Shown here: positions 8,072-18,302 of the stretch, one piece after another | How the letters are laid out: the number at the start of each line of letters is the position of its first letter | Numbering within the stretch: the first letter of the stretch is position 1 | NCBI RefSeq assembly: GCF_030758935.1 | Contig: NZ_CP132333.1 | Span: 3,162,992 to 3,226,991 of the forward strand | Reading direction: 5' to 3' | From: Geothrix sp. PMB-07 | Lineage (GTDB): Bacteria > Acidobacteriota > Holophagae > Holophagales > Holophagaceae | Length of the DNA: 64,000 nt | Made by a program: the position numbers and the translations under genes | Notes under the pieces: generated by a model | Database searches by the model: none | What the model was told of the DNA's origin: nothing | What the model saw: the letters and a program-made list of their open reading frames with translations, nothing else

Positions 8072-9866
8072 GCTGGCCTCCCTTCTCTTTCTGGTTGATG
8101 CTTCGGATGAAGTTGACGAGGTCGCCCACGTCGTTGTTCGTCAAGCCGTAATCGATCCAGGGCGGCATGGCGGTGCCCTGGACACCGTAGAGGATGGATT
8201 CGAAGAGCCGCTTGTCGTCGACGCTGTTCACGAAGAAGCTGTTCCGGAGGTTGCGGGGCTTGGGCAGGATGTCCAGCGAGTTGGGACCCTTGCCGTCGCC
8301 CTTCTTGCCATGGCAACCCGCGCAGCGGTTCACGAAGAGTTCTTCGCCGCGGGCCACGGATTCCTTGCCCATGGCGACGGGGTTCTTCTCGGGCACGGCA
8401 CGGGCCTTCAGTTCGCGGCGGGGTTCCTTGGTAAAGGTGGTCTGGATGTAGCCCAGCACTGCCTTGGCCTGTTCCTCGCTCAGCAGCTTGCCCCAGGCCG
8501 GCATGGAGGTGCCTGCCACGCCGTTGCAAACCGAAGCCACCAGGCGGGCTTCAGGCTTGGAGTTCATGAAGCCGTCCTTGGTGAGGTCGCGGGGATAGGG
8601 GTCCAGATGCTCGGCAATGGGACCGTGGCCGTCGCCCTTCTCGCCGTGGCAGCGCAGGCAGAGCGCCTTGTAGATGCCCTCGCCGTTGGCGGCCACCGGC
8701 GCCCCCTTGAGGGTCACCAGGTAGGCGGTCATGGCCTTGAACTCGTCATCCGTGAAGCGGAAGGCCGGCATGATCGAATCGGGCATGGTGGACTTGGGGT
8801 TCTTGAAGTGGTCGTAGATCCAGGTGCCGTCCTTGATGAGGCCTTCCTGGCTGAGATCGGGCGCGATGCCGCCATCCCGGTCGCCCAGCTTGTGGCAGGC
8901 GGTGCAGGCGCGATCAATCACCAGCTTCTCGCCCTGCTTGACCATCTCGGAGGCGTTGATCTGCACGGGCTTGATGGTCTGCTGGACCAGTTCGGCGCCA
9001 CCGGTGAGCTTGACCTTGAAGCGCTGGATCTCGGTCTCGGCGAAGTTGCGCCCCTTGCGGCTCTTGAGGAAGACCACCAGGGCCTTGATGTCCTCATCCT
9101 TCAGGTTGAACTTGGGCATGATCGAGGTGGCCAGGATGCTCTTGGGATCGGTGATGCGGCCCCAGAGGTAGTCCAGCTTCCACTTCTTGCCCACATCGGA
9201 GAGGTCGGGGCCGATGGTGCCGTCCGAAAGGCCCTCGATGCGGTGGCAGCCGTAACAGTTGGAGCCGAAGAACAGCTCGCGGCCCTTGGTGACCAGCGCC
9301 GTGCCAGGGAAGGCAATGTCCGTGTGGCACTGGGCGCAGTTGGCCTGCATGTAGTCCTTGCCCTTGAGTTTCGGGGCGAAGTCCTTCCGCCAGTGAGCCT
9401 GGGTGGTGTAGCCCAGCAGGGGATCCGGCCAGTATTCATCGGCACCGTGGGCGTACTCGGGTTCCAGCCCGCGGCCCTGGCCGTCATGGCAGACCGTGCA
9501 GCCAAACTCGGAGAACTTGTGGCGCCGTTCCCACTTTCCGTTCTTCTGCACATCGCCCATGGCCGTGGAATAGGGATGGGACTTCAGCGGTTCGGCGTAG
9601 GTGGCGAAACGGGGATCGTCCGAGGCGATGTGGCAGGTGGTGCAGCGGTCCACGCGCGTCTCGCCGAAATTGCTGACGACGATCTGCTCGATGCGGGGCT
9701 TGCGGTTGGCCAGCGTGGCGCGCTCGGTGTCGGTCTTGGCCAGGGAGCGGGCCTGGTCGAAGTAGGCGTGCTGGTTGCGCTCCCACTGGTGGAAGAACTG
9801 GTTGTAGAAGACCACCCCGTGGATGACCAGGATGAAGAAGGTGCCGATGGCGAGTGCCAGTCTCAT
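8052..9866 (-). CDS. Membrane-anchored heptaheme cytochrome c (bc-complex c subunit / CcoP substitute?)
   Basis: 604 aa with an uncleaved N-terminal helix (residues 3-20) and seven CxxCH sites: CTTCH (C75), CTVCH, CAQCH, CYGCH, CTACH, CLRCH and CAGCH. The first three lie in an N-terminal region without Met-Pro motifs. The last four are each followed by a distal MP (SIMPKF, SIMPAF, TSMPAW, TAMPPW), so they look like four class I cytochrome c domains in tandem. Standing between cytochrome b and CcoN, it probably replaces cytochrome c1. The last two domains may do the work of the diheme CcoP, which is absent. Heme count is direct; electron route is inferred. Confidence 0.92.
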   Translation of the reverse strand: MRLALAIGTFFILVIHGVVFYNQFFHQWERNQHAYFDQARSLAKTDTERATLANRKPRIEQIVVSNFGETRVDRCTTCHIASDDPRFATYAEPLKSHPYSTAMGDVQKNGKWERRHKFSEFGCTVCHDGQGRGLEPEYAHGADEYWPDPLLGYTTQAHWRKDFAPKLKGKDYMQANCAQCHTDIAFPGTALVTKGRELFFGSNCYGCHRIEGLSDGTIGPDLSDVGKKWKLDYLWGRITDPKSILATSIMPKFNLKDEDIKALVVFLKSRKGRNFAETEIQRFKVKLTGGAELVQQTIKPVQINASEMVKQGEKLVIDRACTACHKLGDRDGGIAPDLSQEGLIKDGTWIYDHFKNPKSTMPDSIMPAFRFTDDEFKAMTAYLVTLKGAPVAANGEGIYKALCLRCHGEKGDGHGPIAEHLDPYPRDLTKDGFMNSKPEARLVASVCNGVAGTSMPAWGKLLSEEQAKAVLGYIQTTFTKEPRRELKARAVPEKNPVAMGKESVARGEELFVNRCAGCHGKKGDGKGPNSLDILPKPRNLRNSFFVNSVDDKRLFESILYGVQGTAMPPWIDYGLTNNDVGDLVNFIRSINQKEKGGQHAAPVQ

Positions 9867-9876
9867 GTCGCGCTCC

Positions 9877-11169
9877 TCACCAGGGGGACACGAAGGCCCA
9901 GTTGGCCCCGCGGAAGAAGGTTCCGATGATCACGAAGATGATGTTCGCCACCACGAAGGTGATGAAGATCGTGTTCGCCAGCAGCCGCTCCCGGGAGAAC
10001 CACTTGCCCACGCCCTTGGGGCCGCGATCCAGATAGGGTGCGCCCAGCAGCAGCAGCACGAAGATGGTGGGCACACCAATGCCGCCCCAGAAGGCCGAGT
10101 AGCTGACCATTTCCTGCAGGCCCAGGAAGTACCAGGGCGCTTTCGCTGGATTGGGCGGATGCAGGGCGTTGACCGGCTCTTCCAGCGGCGCGTTGAAGAG
10201 CAGCGAGAGGATCAGGATGGCCGAGAGCGTCACCACGAAGGTGAACAGCTCGGCCAGGAAGAGGTTGGGCCAGGAGAACACGGTGTTGTCGGGTACCTGC
10301 CCGACCTTGGTGAGGGGACCGCGGACGAGGCCCTGGAAACCATAGACCTTCTTGGGCTCCAGCACGGAGGCCTTGGGCGCGGCGCCCTGCTCCATGGGTT
10401 CAAGCGTGATCTTGGGATCCGCATCCTCTGGGCGGGAGAGGCCGCCGTCCTTGCGGATGCGCCAGAAGTGGATGGCGATCATGAGCGTGAGGATGGCGGG
10501 CAGCACGGCCACGTGCAGCACGTAGAAGCGCAGCAGGGCTTCCTGACCGACGCTGGTGCCGCCCATGAGCAGGAACTGGATGTCCTTGCCCACGATGGGC
10601 GCGTAGCCGGCAATGGCGGTGCCCACGGTGATGGCCCAGAAGGCCAGCTGGTCCCAGGGCAGCAGGTAGCCGGTGAAGCTCATGAAGAGGGTGAGCAGGA
10701 AGAGGATGACACCCACCACCCAGTTGAACTCGCGGGGCTTCTTGTACGAGCCCGTCAGGAAGACGCGGCACAGGTGCAGGAACACCATGGCGACCATGCC
10801 GTGGGCGGACCAGCGGTGCATGTTGCGCAGCAGGGTGCCAAAGGCCACAGAGCCTCGGAGATCGAGCATGCGGTCATAGGCCTGAGTCGTGGAGGGCACG
10901 TAGTAGAACATCAGCAGGATGCCCGTCACGATCAGGATCACGAACAGGAAGAATGAAATCAGGCCCAAACCAAAGGTGTAGGTGGGCCGCAGCGAATTCT
11001 TGTGCACCTTCACCGGATGGATGTGCAGGAAGAAGTTCGTGAAGCTGGTCGATGACCGTTCCAGATCATTGGACGGCAGCGGATTGCGGAAGATGGAGCT
11101 CCACACGTTCTTGGGGAGGCCCATCAGCGCAGCGAGGAGGGAGGATTTGGGCGGGGTGGCGGGGCTCAT
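9877..11169 (-). CDS. Cytochrome b of a quinol:cytochrome c reductase (b6/subunit IV fused type)
   Basis: A 430-aa integral membrane cytochrome b. Paired histidines that bind the two b hemes lie in NMHRWSAHG and in a later [12 protein letters not shown] helix with IAIHFWR. A PxWY quinol-site motif is present as KAPWYFLG. The protein oxidises quinol and splits electrons between the Rieske protein and the b hemes. The soluble loop around residues 240-290 is long. The ATG overlaps the Rieske gene by 4 nt, and the stop lies 10 nt before the heptaheme gene. Confidence 0.95.
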   Translation of the reverse strand: MSPATPPKSSLLAALMGLPKNVWSSIFRNPLPSNDLERSSTSFTNFFLHIHPVKVHKNSLRPTYTFGLGLISFFLFVILIVTGILLMFYYVPSTTQAYDRMLDLRGSVAFGTLLRNMHRWSAHGMVAMVFLHLCRVFLTGSYKKPREFNWVVGVILFLLTLFMSFTGYLLPWDQLAFWAITVGTAIAGYAPIVGKDIQFLLMGGTSVGQEALLRFYVLHVAVLPAILTLMIAIHFWRIRKDGGLSRPEDADPKITLEPMEQGAAPKASVLEPKKVYGFQGLVRGPLTKVGQVPDNTVFSWPNLFLAELFTFVVTLSAILILSLLFNAPLEEPVNALHPPNPAKAPWYFLGLQEMVSYSAFWGGIGVPTIFVLLLLGAPYLDRGPKGVGKWFSRERLLANTIFITFVVANIIFVIIGTFFRGANWAFVSPW

Positions 11170-11657
11170 AGCGTCAGGTAGCTCCCAGGAGTGACTTCGA
11201 TGTCCTTATCCACTTCGATCTCGCCATTGGGCGCGAGGGTGATCTGGAACCAGGGCAAGGGCCGGGGCGCGGGTCCGCCCGTGACATTGCCGTCCTGATC
11301 GAAGCGGGAACCATGGCAGGGGCAGGCGAAACCGGTATCTGCCGCCCCCACCGTGCAACCCAGGTGGGTGCAGGTGATGGAAATGGCCGCGATCTTCGAG
11401 CCCTCCCGCACGATGCAGATGCCACGCGGCGCCAGGATGGCGCGGGTGCCAGAGGGGTAATCCTCAGGCTTGCCCACGCTGAAGCGCTGGGGCTGTCCAT
11501 AGGTGGCCCGCGGCTTGATGAAGACGAAGTTGGATACGGCGCTGAGGCCTGCCGAACCGAACAACCCGGCCCCGGTCAGCCAACCGAGCATCCTCCGGCG
11601 GGAGGTCTTGCCCCCATCGGAATCCTCCCCGCTACTTCGCTTGAGATTGACTGCCAT
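11166..11657 (-). CDS. Rieske 2Fe-2S protein of the bc complex
   Basis: A 163-aa protein with a twin-arginine-like N-terminus (SRRRMLGWL, residues 19-27) and a hydrophobic anchor (about 26-47). The Rieske cluster motifs are C96-T-H98-L-G-C101 and C112-P-C114-H115-G-S, giving the two Cys and two His ligands plus the disulfide pair. It carries electrons from quinol at the b subunit to the c subunit on the periplasmic side. It overlaps both the CcoS-like gene upstream (26 nt) and cytochrome b downstream. Confidence 0.96.
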   Translation of the reverse strand: MAVNLKRSSGEDSDGGKTSRRRMLGWLTGAGLFGSAGLSAVSNFVFIKPRATYGQPQRFSVGKPEDYPSGTRAILAPRGICIVREGSKIAAISITCTHLGCTVGAADTGFACPCHGSRFDQDGNVTGGPAPRPLPWFQITLAPNGEIEVDKDIEVTPGSYLTL

Positions 11658-11847
11658 CGGCCGTCTCCTGAGTGGGTTTCACCCGTTTCATGTCTTGCTT
11701 GCGGTCCTGCGCGTCGGTCCAGAAAACCTGGTATTTGGCATCCTCGATGTTCTTCATCCAGTCGCGCTTGACCGCGAAGATGAAGAGGAACGCGGCCCCA
11801 GAGCCCATCGCCAGGCTGGCGGCGATCGCGATCCAGGTGAGTTCCAT
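11632..11847 (-). CDS. CcoS-like small membrane protein, first gene of the bc/cbb3 operon
   Basis: 71 aa from the ATG at 11847 (a TTG 15 nt upstream is also possible). It has one N-terminal helix (about residues 3-22) followed by [19 protein letters not shown] and a charged tail. This resembles CcoS, an assembly protein for cbb3 oxidases in which a short helix is followed by a conserved basic-then-acidic stretch. The match is partial and the position (first in the operon rather than after ccoI) is unusual. The end overlaps the Rieske gene by 26 nt. Confidence 0.65.
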   Translation of the reverse strand: MELTWIAIAASLAMGSGAAFLFIFAVKRDWMKNIEDAKYQVFWTDAQDRKQDMKRVKPTQETADGSQSQAK

Positions 11848-11980
11848 GGGAGGCCCTTGCAATCGGCGGAGCGGAGCTCCGCGGAGGTGGTGAAAATTGG
11901 TCGCCAGTTTTCTTGTCTTGAGGATCTATGGGTCGAGTTTCAATGAATCGGTTTACCAGCAGGTTGGGTGTGACGAGGAG

Positions 11981-12230
11981 CACAATTTATAAACATTGAT
12001 ATATATAAATTTATATAAAACATCTCTTAAACTAAGCCCTAAAATATGTCCATTATTGGATTCAATTTTTTAATATAAAATATTTATTATCAATACTTAA
12101 TACACGAATAAATGTATATATATTATGCGTTTCATATACAGTGAACTAAAAAACATATATTGAATAAAAGATGTCATAACGTTTTATTTATATATAAAAA
12201 TAATTAATCTTATGTAAACACTTAATATCC
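11981..12230. other. 250-bp AT-rich island in the divergent intergenic region
   Basis: By hand count 45 of 250 bases are G or C (18%), while both flanking coding regions are well above 60%. It lies between the start of the bc/cbb3 operon (11847, minus) and the fadH-type gene (12318, plus). No open frame of useful length, terminator hairpin or tRNA-like fold was found. It must hold the promoters of both units. The tract TTGATATATATAAA at 11996-12009 is an imperfect FNR/CRP-family half-match, but such matches are expected by chance in this composition. Confidence 0.85.
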
Positions 12231-12266
12231 ACCCAACAGCAGCTTTCCTCACCCGTCACAGCTTGA

Positions 12267-14333
<2,067 letters not shown>

Positions 14334-14342
14334 CGTGCAGCC

Positions 14343-16031
14343 CTACTTCACCCGCTTCCCGGGCATCTTCCTGCCCCCCTGGGTGAGGATCAGCGATTCG
14401 GCCTTGCCATCCGGACCTTTGACGAAATCCAGCTGAGCCTCCACCACCTTCAGGAAGTAGTGGGTGTCCGACTCGGCGAAAATCTCCAGGGGCCCCTGGC
14501 CAGTGGCCTGGGCAAAGAAACGACCGCCCTCCTGCCACACCCGGATCTCGAAGGAGGGCGCCAGCTGGTAGGTTCCCGCCAGCGCCTCAAACCGGGTGGC
14601 ATCGACCTTGGCCACGGGACCTGCCTCGGCGACCACCTTCTTCGCGAGATCCCCCTCGGGTTCGCCCTCAGCCTGACGCCGAACCCCGAGCACCTCGTTG
14701 CCGGACAGCTCGAAGCGCAAGCGCAGATCGGTGCCCTTGAGCTGGAAGGTCAGCTCCGTGAGGGGAATCAGGTCCACGGCCTCGCCACCGGCCGCCTGGC
14801 TGGTGAGGCGCCCCTTGTCGAAGCCGATGGTCCGCTGGAACCCCTCGTGCTGGTAGGTTCCAGCCAACCGGGCCAGCTTCTCCGGGGCCACGGGGATCGC
14901 CGTGGGCTCCACGATGGGCGTGCCCGCCGCCAGGGCCAGCAGGCGGCGGCTGAGGTATTCAGGATTCACCTTGGGGCCATCCGTGTTGCAGAGCACCACC
15001 GCCACCGCGCGGGTCGCGGGGTCCGCCTCCAGGAAGCACACATAGCCGTTGATCCCGCCGCCGTGGCCCACCAGGCGATGGCCCTGGGATTGGCGGAAGG
15101 AAAGACCGAAGCCATAGGGATGTTCCTTGCCGTCGGTTGTCTTCACGGGTGTGGTCATGAGCTTCAGGCTTTCAGGCTTCACCACCTTGCCGGCGTGCAG
15201 GGCCAGGGTCCACCGGGCCAAGTCCTCCGCGGTGCTCACCAGCGAGCCCGCCGCATAGGGCTGCCCCATGCTCAGGTAGGGCGCCGGCTTGCCATCGGAA
15301 TAGCCCGGGGCCATGCCGGGGATCAGTTCCGTCTCGGTGCCGTAGCGGGTGTGGGTCAAGCCCAAGGGCCCAAAGAAACGGGCGTTCAAATACTCCGCAT
15401 AGGATTTGCCGCTGGCCTTCTCAACGATCAGGCCCAGCAGGTAGTACCCGGAGTTGTTGTACTTCCATGTGGTGCCTGGCGCGAAATCCATGGGCTTGGT
15501 CCACACCAAGGTCTCCAGCAGTTTCAGGCCCGGCAGATCCTCGCGCATGTGGGCGCCGTATTCAGGGCCATTCGTGTAGCTGGGGATGCCGCTGGTGTGG
15601 GTGAGCAGCTGCTGCACAGTCACCGGGCGCCACGCCTCTGGAAGCCCGTCCAGATACCGGGACACAGGGGCATCCAGGGCAACTTTCCCATCCTCGACCA
15701 GAGTCATGATCGCGGCGGCTGTGAACTGCTTGGTGACCGAGCCGATGCGGTAGACCAGGGCGGGATCGTTGGGCACCTTCAATTCGAGGCTCGCCAGCCC
15801 AAAACCCTTGGCATAGAGCTTTTTCCCATCTTTCATCACCAGCACCGAGGCCCCCGCCTCGTCTGCCTTGAAGTGGGGCGACAGCAGTGAATCAAAGGCA
15901 GCGGTGGAAGGCTGCTCCGCCATCCGGACCGGAACCTCCTTGGCCATGAGCGGGAGGGGGTTTCCCGTCAAAAGGGTCAGCAACGTGGATGCAACCAGCG
16001 CAGGGATCAGGGGCCGTTTGGACAAACGCAT
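14343..16031 (-). CDS. Secreted serine beta-lactamase-family hydrolase (class C/esterase-like)
   Basis: 562 aa from the ATG at 16031, chosen because AAGGAG precedes it and a signal peptide (MRLSKRPLIPALVASTLL, then a small-residue cleavage zone) begins there. The penicillin-binding fold is shown by the nucleophile motif S98-V-T-K101, a YNNSGY motif and the GHGGGINGY motif that replaces KTG. Some 200 extra C-terminal residues form a beta-rich region containing two AGTYQ-type repeats, as in DUF3471-like tails. Such proteins are usually D-amino-acid peptidases or esterases, and resistance to beta-lactams should not be assumed. Convergent with fadH, 9 nt apart. Confidence 0.88.
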   Translation of the reverse strand: MRLSKRPLIPALVASTLLTLLTGNPLPLMAKEVPVRMAEQPSTAAFDSLLSPHFKADEAGASVLVMKDGKKLYAKGFGLASLELKVPNDPALVYRIGSVTKQFTAAAIMTLVEDGKVALDAPVSRYLDGLPEAWRPVTVQQLLTHTSGIPSYTNGPEYGAHMREDLPGLKLLETLVWTKPMDFAPGTTWKYNNSGYYLLGLIVEKASGKSYAEYLNARFFGPLGLTHTRYGTETELIPGMAPGYSDGKPAPYLSMGQPYAAGSLVSTAEDLARWTLALHAGKVVKPESLKLMTTPVKTTDGKEHPYGFGLSFRQSQGHRLVGHGGGINGYVCFLEADPATRAVAVVLCNTDGPKVNPEYLSRRLLALAAGTPIVEPTAIPVAPEKLARLAGTYQHEGFQRTIGFDKGRLTSQAAGGEAVDLIPLTELTFQLKGTDLRLRFELSGNEVLGVRRQAEGEPEGDLAKKVVAEAGPVAKVDATRFEALAGTYQLAPSFEIRVWQEGGRFFAQATGQGPLEIFAESDTHYFLKVVEAQLDFVKGPDGKAESLILTQGGRKMPGKRVK

Positions 16032-16107
16032 CTCGCACTCCTTGGGGGGTGATCCATCTACGTGGCCATGCGGCCCCAGCTTAGGGGGTTTCTGGCACCC
16101 TGGAACC

Positions 16108-17301
16108 ATGCCAACCCCCCGCATCATCTCTGCTACACAGGCCCAGCGCCTGTTCCTGGGCGCCCAGGGCCTGCTGGACAATCCCACGCGGCGGGTGACA
16201 GTGGCCTCCCTGCAGACCCTCATCGAGCGTCTGGGCTTTGTTCAGGTGGATACCATCAACGTGGTGGCGCGGGCCCACGACCTGACCCTCTTCAGTCGCC
16301 TGGACGGCTACCGGCCCGAGCTGTTGAAGCGCTTGCATGAGGAGAAGCGGAACCTCTTCGAGGGCTTCACCCACGATGCCTCGGTGATTCCCACCGCCTT
16401 CTTCCCCCACTGGAAGCCGCGCTTCCTGCGCGACCGCGCGCGCATCCAGGCCCACGCCTGGTGGCAGCACCACTTTCGGGAGACCGACGGCGACCAGGTG
16501 GTGCGGGATGTGAAGGCCCGCATCGAGAAGGAGGGCCCACTGAAGTCCTCGGACTTCGAACATCCAGAGAAACGCGGCCCCTGGTGGGGCTGGAAGCCCC
16601 AGAAGGCGGCCCTGGATTTCCTGTGGCGCAGCGGCGAACTGATGATTCCCCGCCGCGAGGGATTCCAGAAGCTCTACGACCTCACCGAGCGCGTGCTCCC
16701 AGATCACCATGCCCTGCCCTGCCCGGAGCCCTCGGAGCATCTGGCCTGGGCCTGCGGCGAAGCCGCGGAACGCCTCTGGGTCTTCACCCCCAAGGAACTA
16801 TCCGAGTTCTGGAACAGCATCGAGGCCGTAGAGGCCAAGGGCTGGTGCGCCTCAGCCCTGAAGGCGGGACATCTCGTGGCCGTGGAAGTGGAAGACACCG
16901 AGGGTCAGACTCGCCCCGCCTTCGCTCTGGCGGACTGGGAAACGCGTCTGGCCAAACTGCCTGAACCGCCGGAACGCACCCGCCTGCTCTGCCCCTTCGA
17001 CCCCATCCTGCGGGACCGCACCCGTGCACTGCGTCGCTTCGGCTTCGACTACCGGTTCGAGGCCTTCGTGCCCGAACCCAAGCGCCAGTACGGCTACTTC
17101 GTGCTGCCCATCCTCGAAGGTGATCGGCTGGTGGGCCGCCTGGATCCCAAGCTGCACCGGGACCGCGGCCTGCTGGAGATCAAGGGCCTCTGGTGGGAGC
17201 CCGGCATCCGCCCCACCAAGGCCCGGAAACGTGCCCTGGACGAGGCTTTGCAGCGATTGGCCGGCTTCGTGGGGGCTGAGGACATCCAGTTGCCCGCCTG
17301 A
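16108..17301 (+). CDS. YcaQ-type winged-helix DNA glycosylase
   Basis: 397 aa starting at ATG 16108. The YcaQ/AlkX family (HTH_42) is made of winged-helix repeats and in E. coli unhooks interstrand crosslinks. The QxD catalytic motif is visible as FVQ46-V-D48-TINVVARAHD. Further landmarks are HDASVIP, WWGWKPQKAALDFLWRSGEL and a C-terminal YGYFVLPIL...GRLDPK region. Length is typical (about 390-410). It is divergent from the beta-lactamase-like gene and followed after 19 nt by the RpiR regulator, so the two may be cotranscribed. Confidence 0.88.
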   Translation: MPTPRIISATQAQRLFLGAQGLLDNPTRRVTVASLQTLIERLGFVQVDTINVVARAHDLTLFSRLDGYRPELLKRLHEEKRNLFEGFTHDASVIPTAFFPHWKPRFLRDRARIQAHAWWQHHFRETDGDQVVRDVKARIEKEGPLKSSDFEHPEKRGPWWGWKPQKAALDFLWRSGELMIPRREGFQKLYDLTERVLPDHHALPCPEPSEHLAWACGEAAERLWVFTPKELSEFWNSIEAVEAKGWCASALKAGHLVAVEVEDTEGQTRPAFALADWETRLAKLPEPPERTRLLCPFDPILRDRTRALRRFGFDYRFEAFVPEPKRQYGYFVLPILEGDRLVGRLDPKLHRDRGLLEIKGLWWEPGIRPTKARKRALDEALQRLAGFVGAEDIQLPA

Positions 17302-17320
17302 CCGCGCTATCCTGGGCCCC

Positions 17321-18163
17321 ATGTCTGCGTCGAAGAATCCCCTTCTGAACCGCCTGCACAGTGCCCAGGGGCTGTCCCCCAGCCAGCGGCAGATCGCGGA
17401 CTGCCTCATCGCCAACATGAACGAGGCGCCGCTCTGGGGCGTGGAGGAGTTGGCGGACAAATCCCAGACCTGCGTGGCCACGGTGGTGCGCTTCGCCAAG
17501 AAGCTGGAGTATTCCGGCTACCTGGAGATGCGCAAAGCCATGGTCAGCGCCGCCAAGAAGCACTATGGCCGCGGCGAGCAGCTGCTGCAGGCGCCGGTGC
17601 GCGCTTCGGCCACCCTGCTGGAAGTGGCGCGGCGGGATATGCGCAACATTGAAACGCTGGTGCAGGCGGTCAACGAAGACCTGCTTCAGAAAGTGGTCAA
17701 GCAGTTGAAGGGTGCGAGGCTGCGCCTGGCCATCGGCGACGGCGTGTCGGCCCTCATGGCGCGGCAGCTGGCCTACCTCCTCATCAACACCGGCCTGCCT
17801 GTGATGGAAGGCAACCCCGCCGACTTCGCCACCCAGGTGGGCATGCTGGACAGCAAGGATCTGCTCATCGCCTTCAGCATCAATCCCTACACGCAGGAAA
17901 CGCTGGACGCCGCCGCCTACGCCCGCAAGCGGGGTGTGCCCGTGCTGGCCTTCACCGACACCCTGAACTCGCCCCTGGCCAAATCCGCCACCCTGACGCT
18001 GCCCATCCCCGGCGAGAACCTGCTCTTCTCCCACAGCGTCACGGCTTTTGGCGTGCTGGCCCATGCCATTGCCACCTCCATCGCCAGCCAGGCCCCCCAG
18101 GTGGCCCTGAACAAGCTGCGCGAGGTGGAGCGCGTGGCGCGCCAGAAATTCGCGCGGACATAG
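17321..18163 (+). CDS. MurR/RpiR family transcriptional regulator
   Basis: 280 aa. The N-terminal RpiR-type helix-turn-helix spans about residues 1-77 (LSPSQRQIADCLI, then TCVATVVRFAKKLEYSGYLEMR as recognition region). It is followed by a sugar-isomerase (SIS) domain at about 120-250 (DLLIAFSINPYTQETLDAAAYA), which binds a phosphosugar effector in studied members. It ends in a strong intrinsic terminator. It stands just upstream of the TonB receptor and peptide-scavenging genes, but nothing in the sequence proves that it controls them. Confidence 0.9.
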   Translation: MSASKNPLLNRLHSAQGLSPSQRQIADCLIANMNEAPLWGVEELADKSQTCVATVVRFAKKLEYSGYLEMRKAMVSAAKKHYGRGEQLLQAPVRASATLLEVARRDMRNIETLVQAVNEDLLQKVVKQLKGARLRLAIGDGVSALMARQLAYLLINTGLPVMEGNPADFATQVGMLDSKDLLIAFSINPYTQETLDAAAYARKRGVPVLAFTDTLNSPLAKSATLTLPIPGENLLFSHSVTAFGVLAHAIATSIASQAPQVALNKLREVERVARQKFART

Positions 18164-18183
18164 GCCCTGCTGCAATCGACGAG

Positions 18184-18206
18184 AGCCTTTCATTGAAAGG
18201 CTTTTT
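18184..18206 (+). terminator. Rho-independent terminator after the RpiR gene
   Basis: Perfect 8-bp stem AGCCTTTC/GAAAGGCT with a 3-nt loop, followed directly by a run of T residues. It lies 21 nt after the stop codon. Confidence 0.9.
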
Positions 18207-18302
18207 GAGTTCTATGAACATTGATGAAAAAAAACTTGACTCGCTTTTGACAGAAGCATTACTTTTTGGTCACCAATTTCAATAACCCCTTTCGGAGGCG
18301 TG

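Noticed and set aside
6071-9929. Two further long plus-strand frames (6071-8098 and 7995-9929) opposite ccoO, ccoN and the heptaheme gene
   Set aside because: Low-complexity His/Gly/Asp/Val composition and full overlap with certain genes on the other strand.
11996-12009. FNR-like site TTGATATATATAAA upstream of the cbb3 operon
   Set aside because: Eight of ten consensus positions, but it lies in an 82% AT island where such matches occur by chance, so it is not listed as a site.
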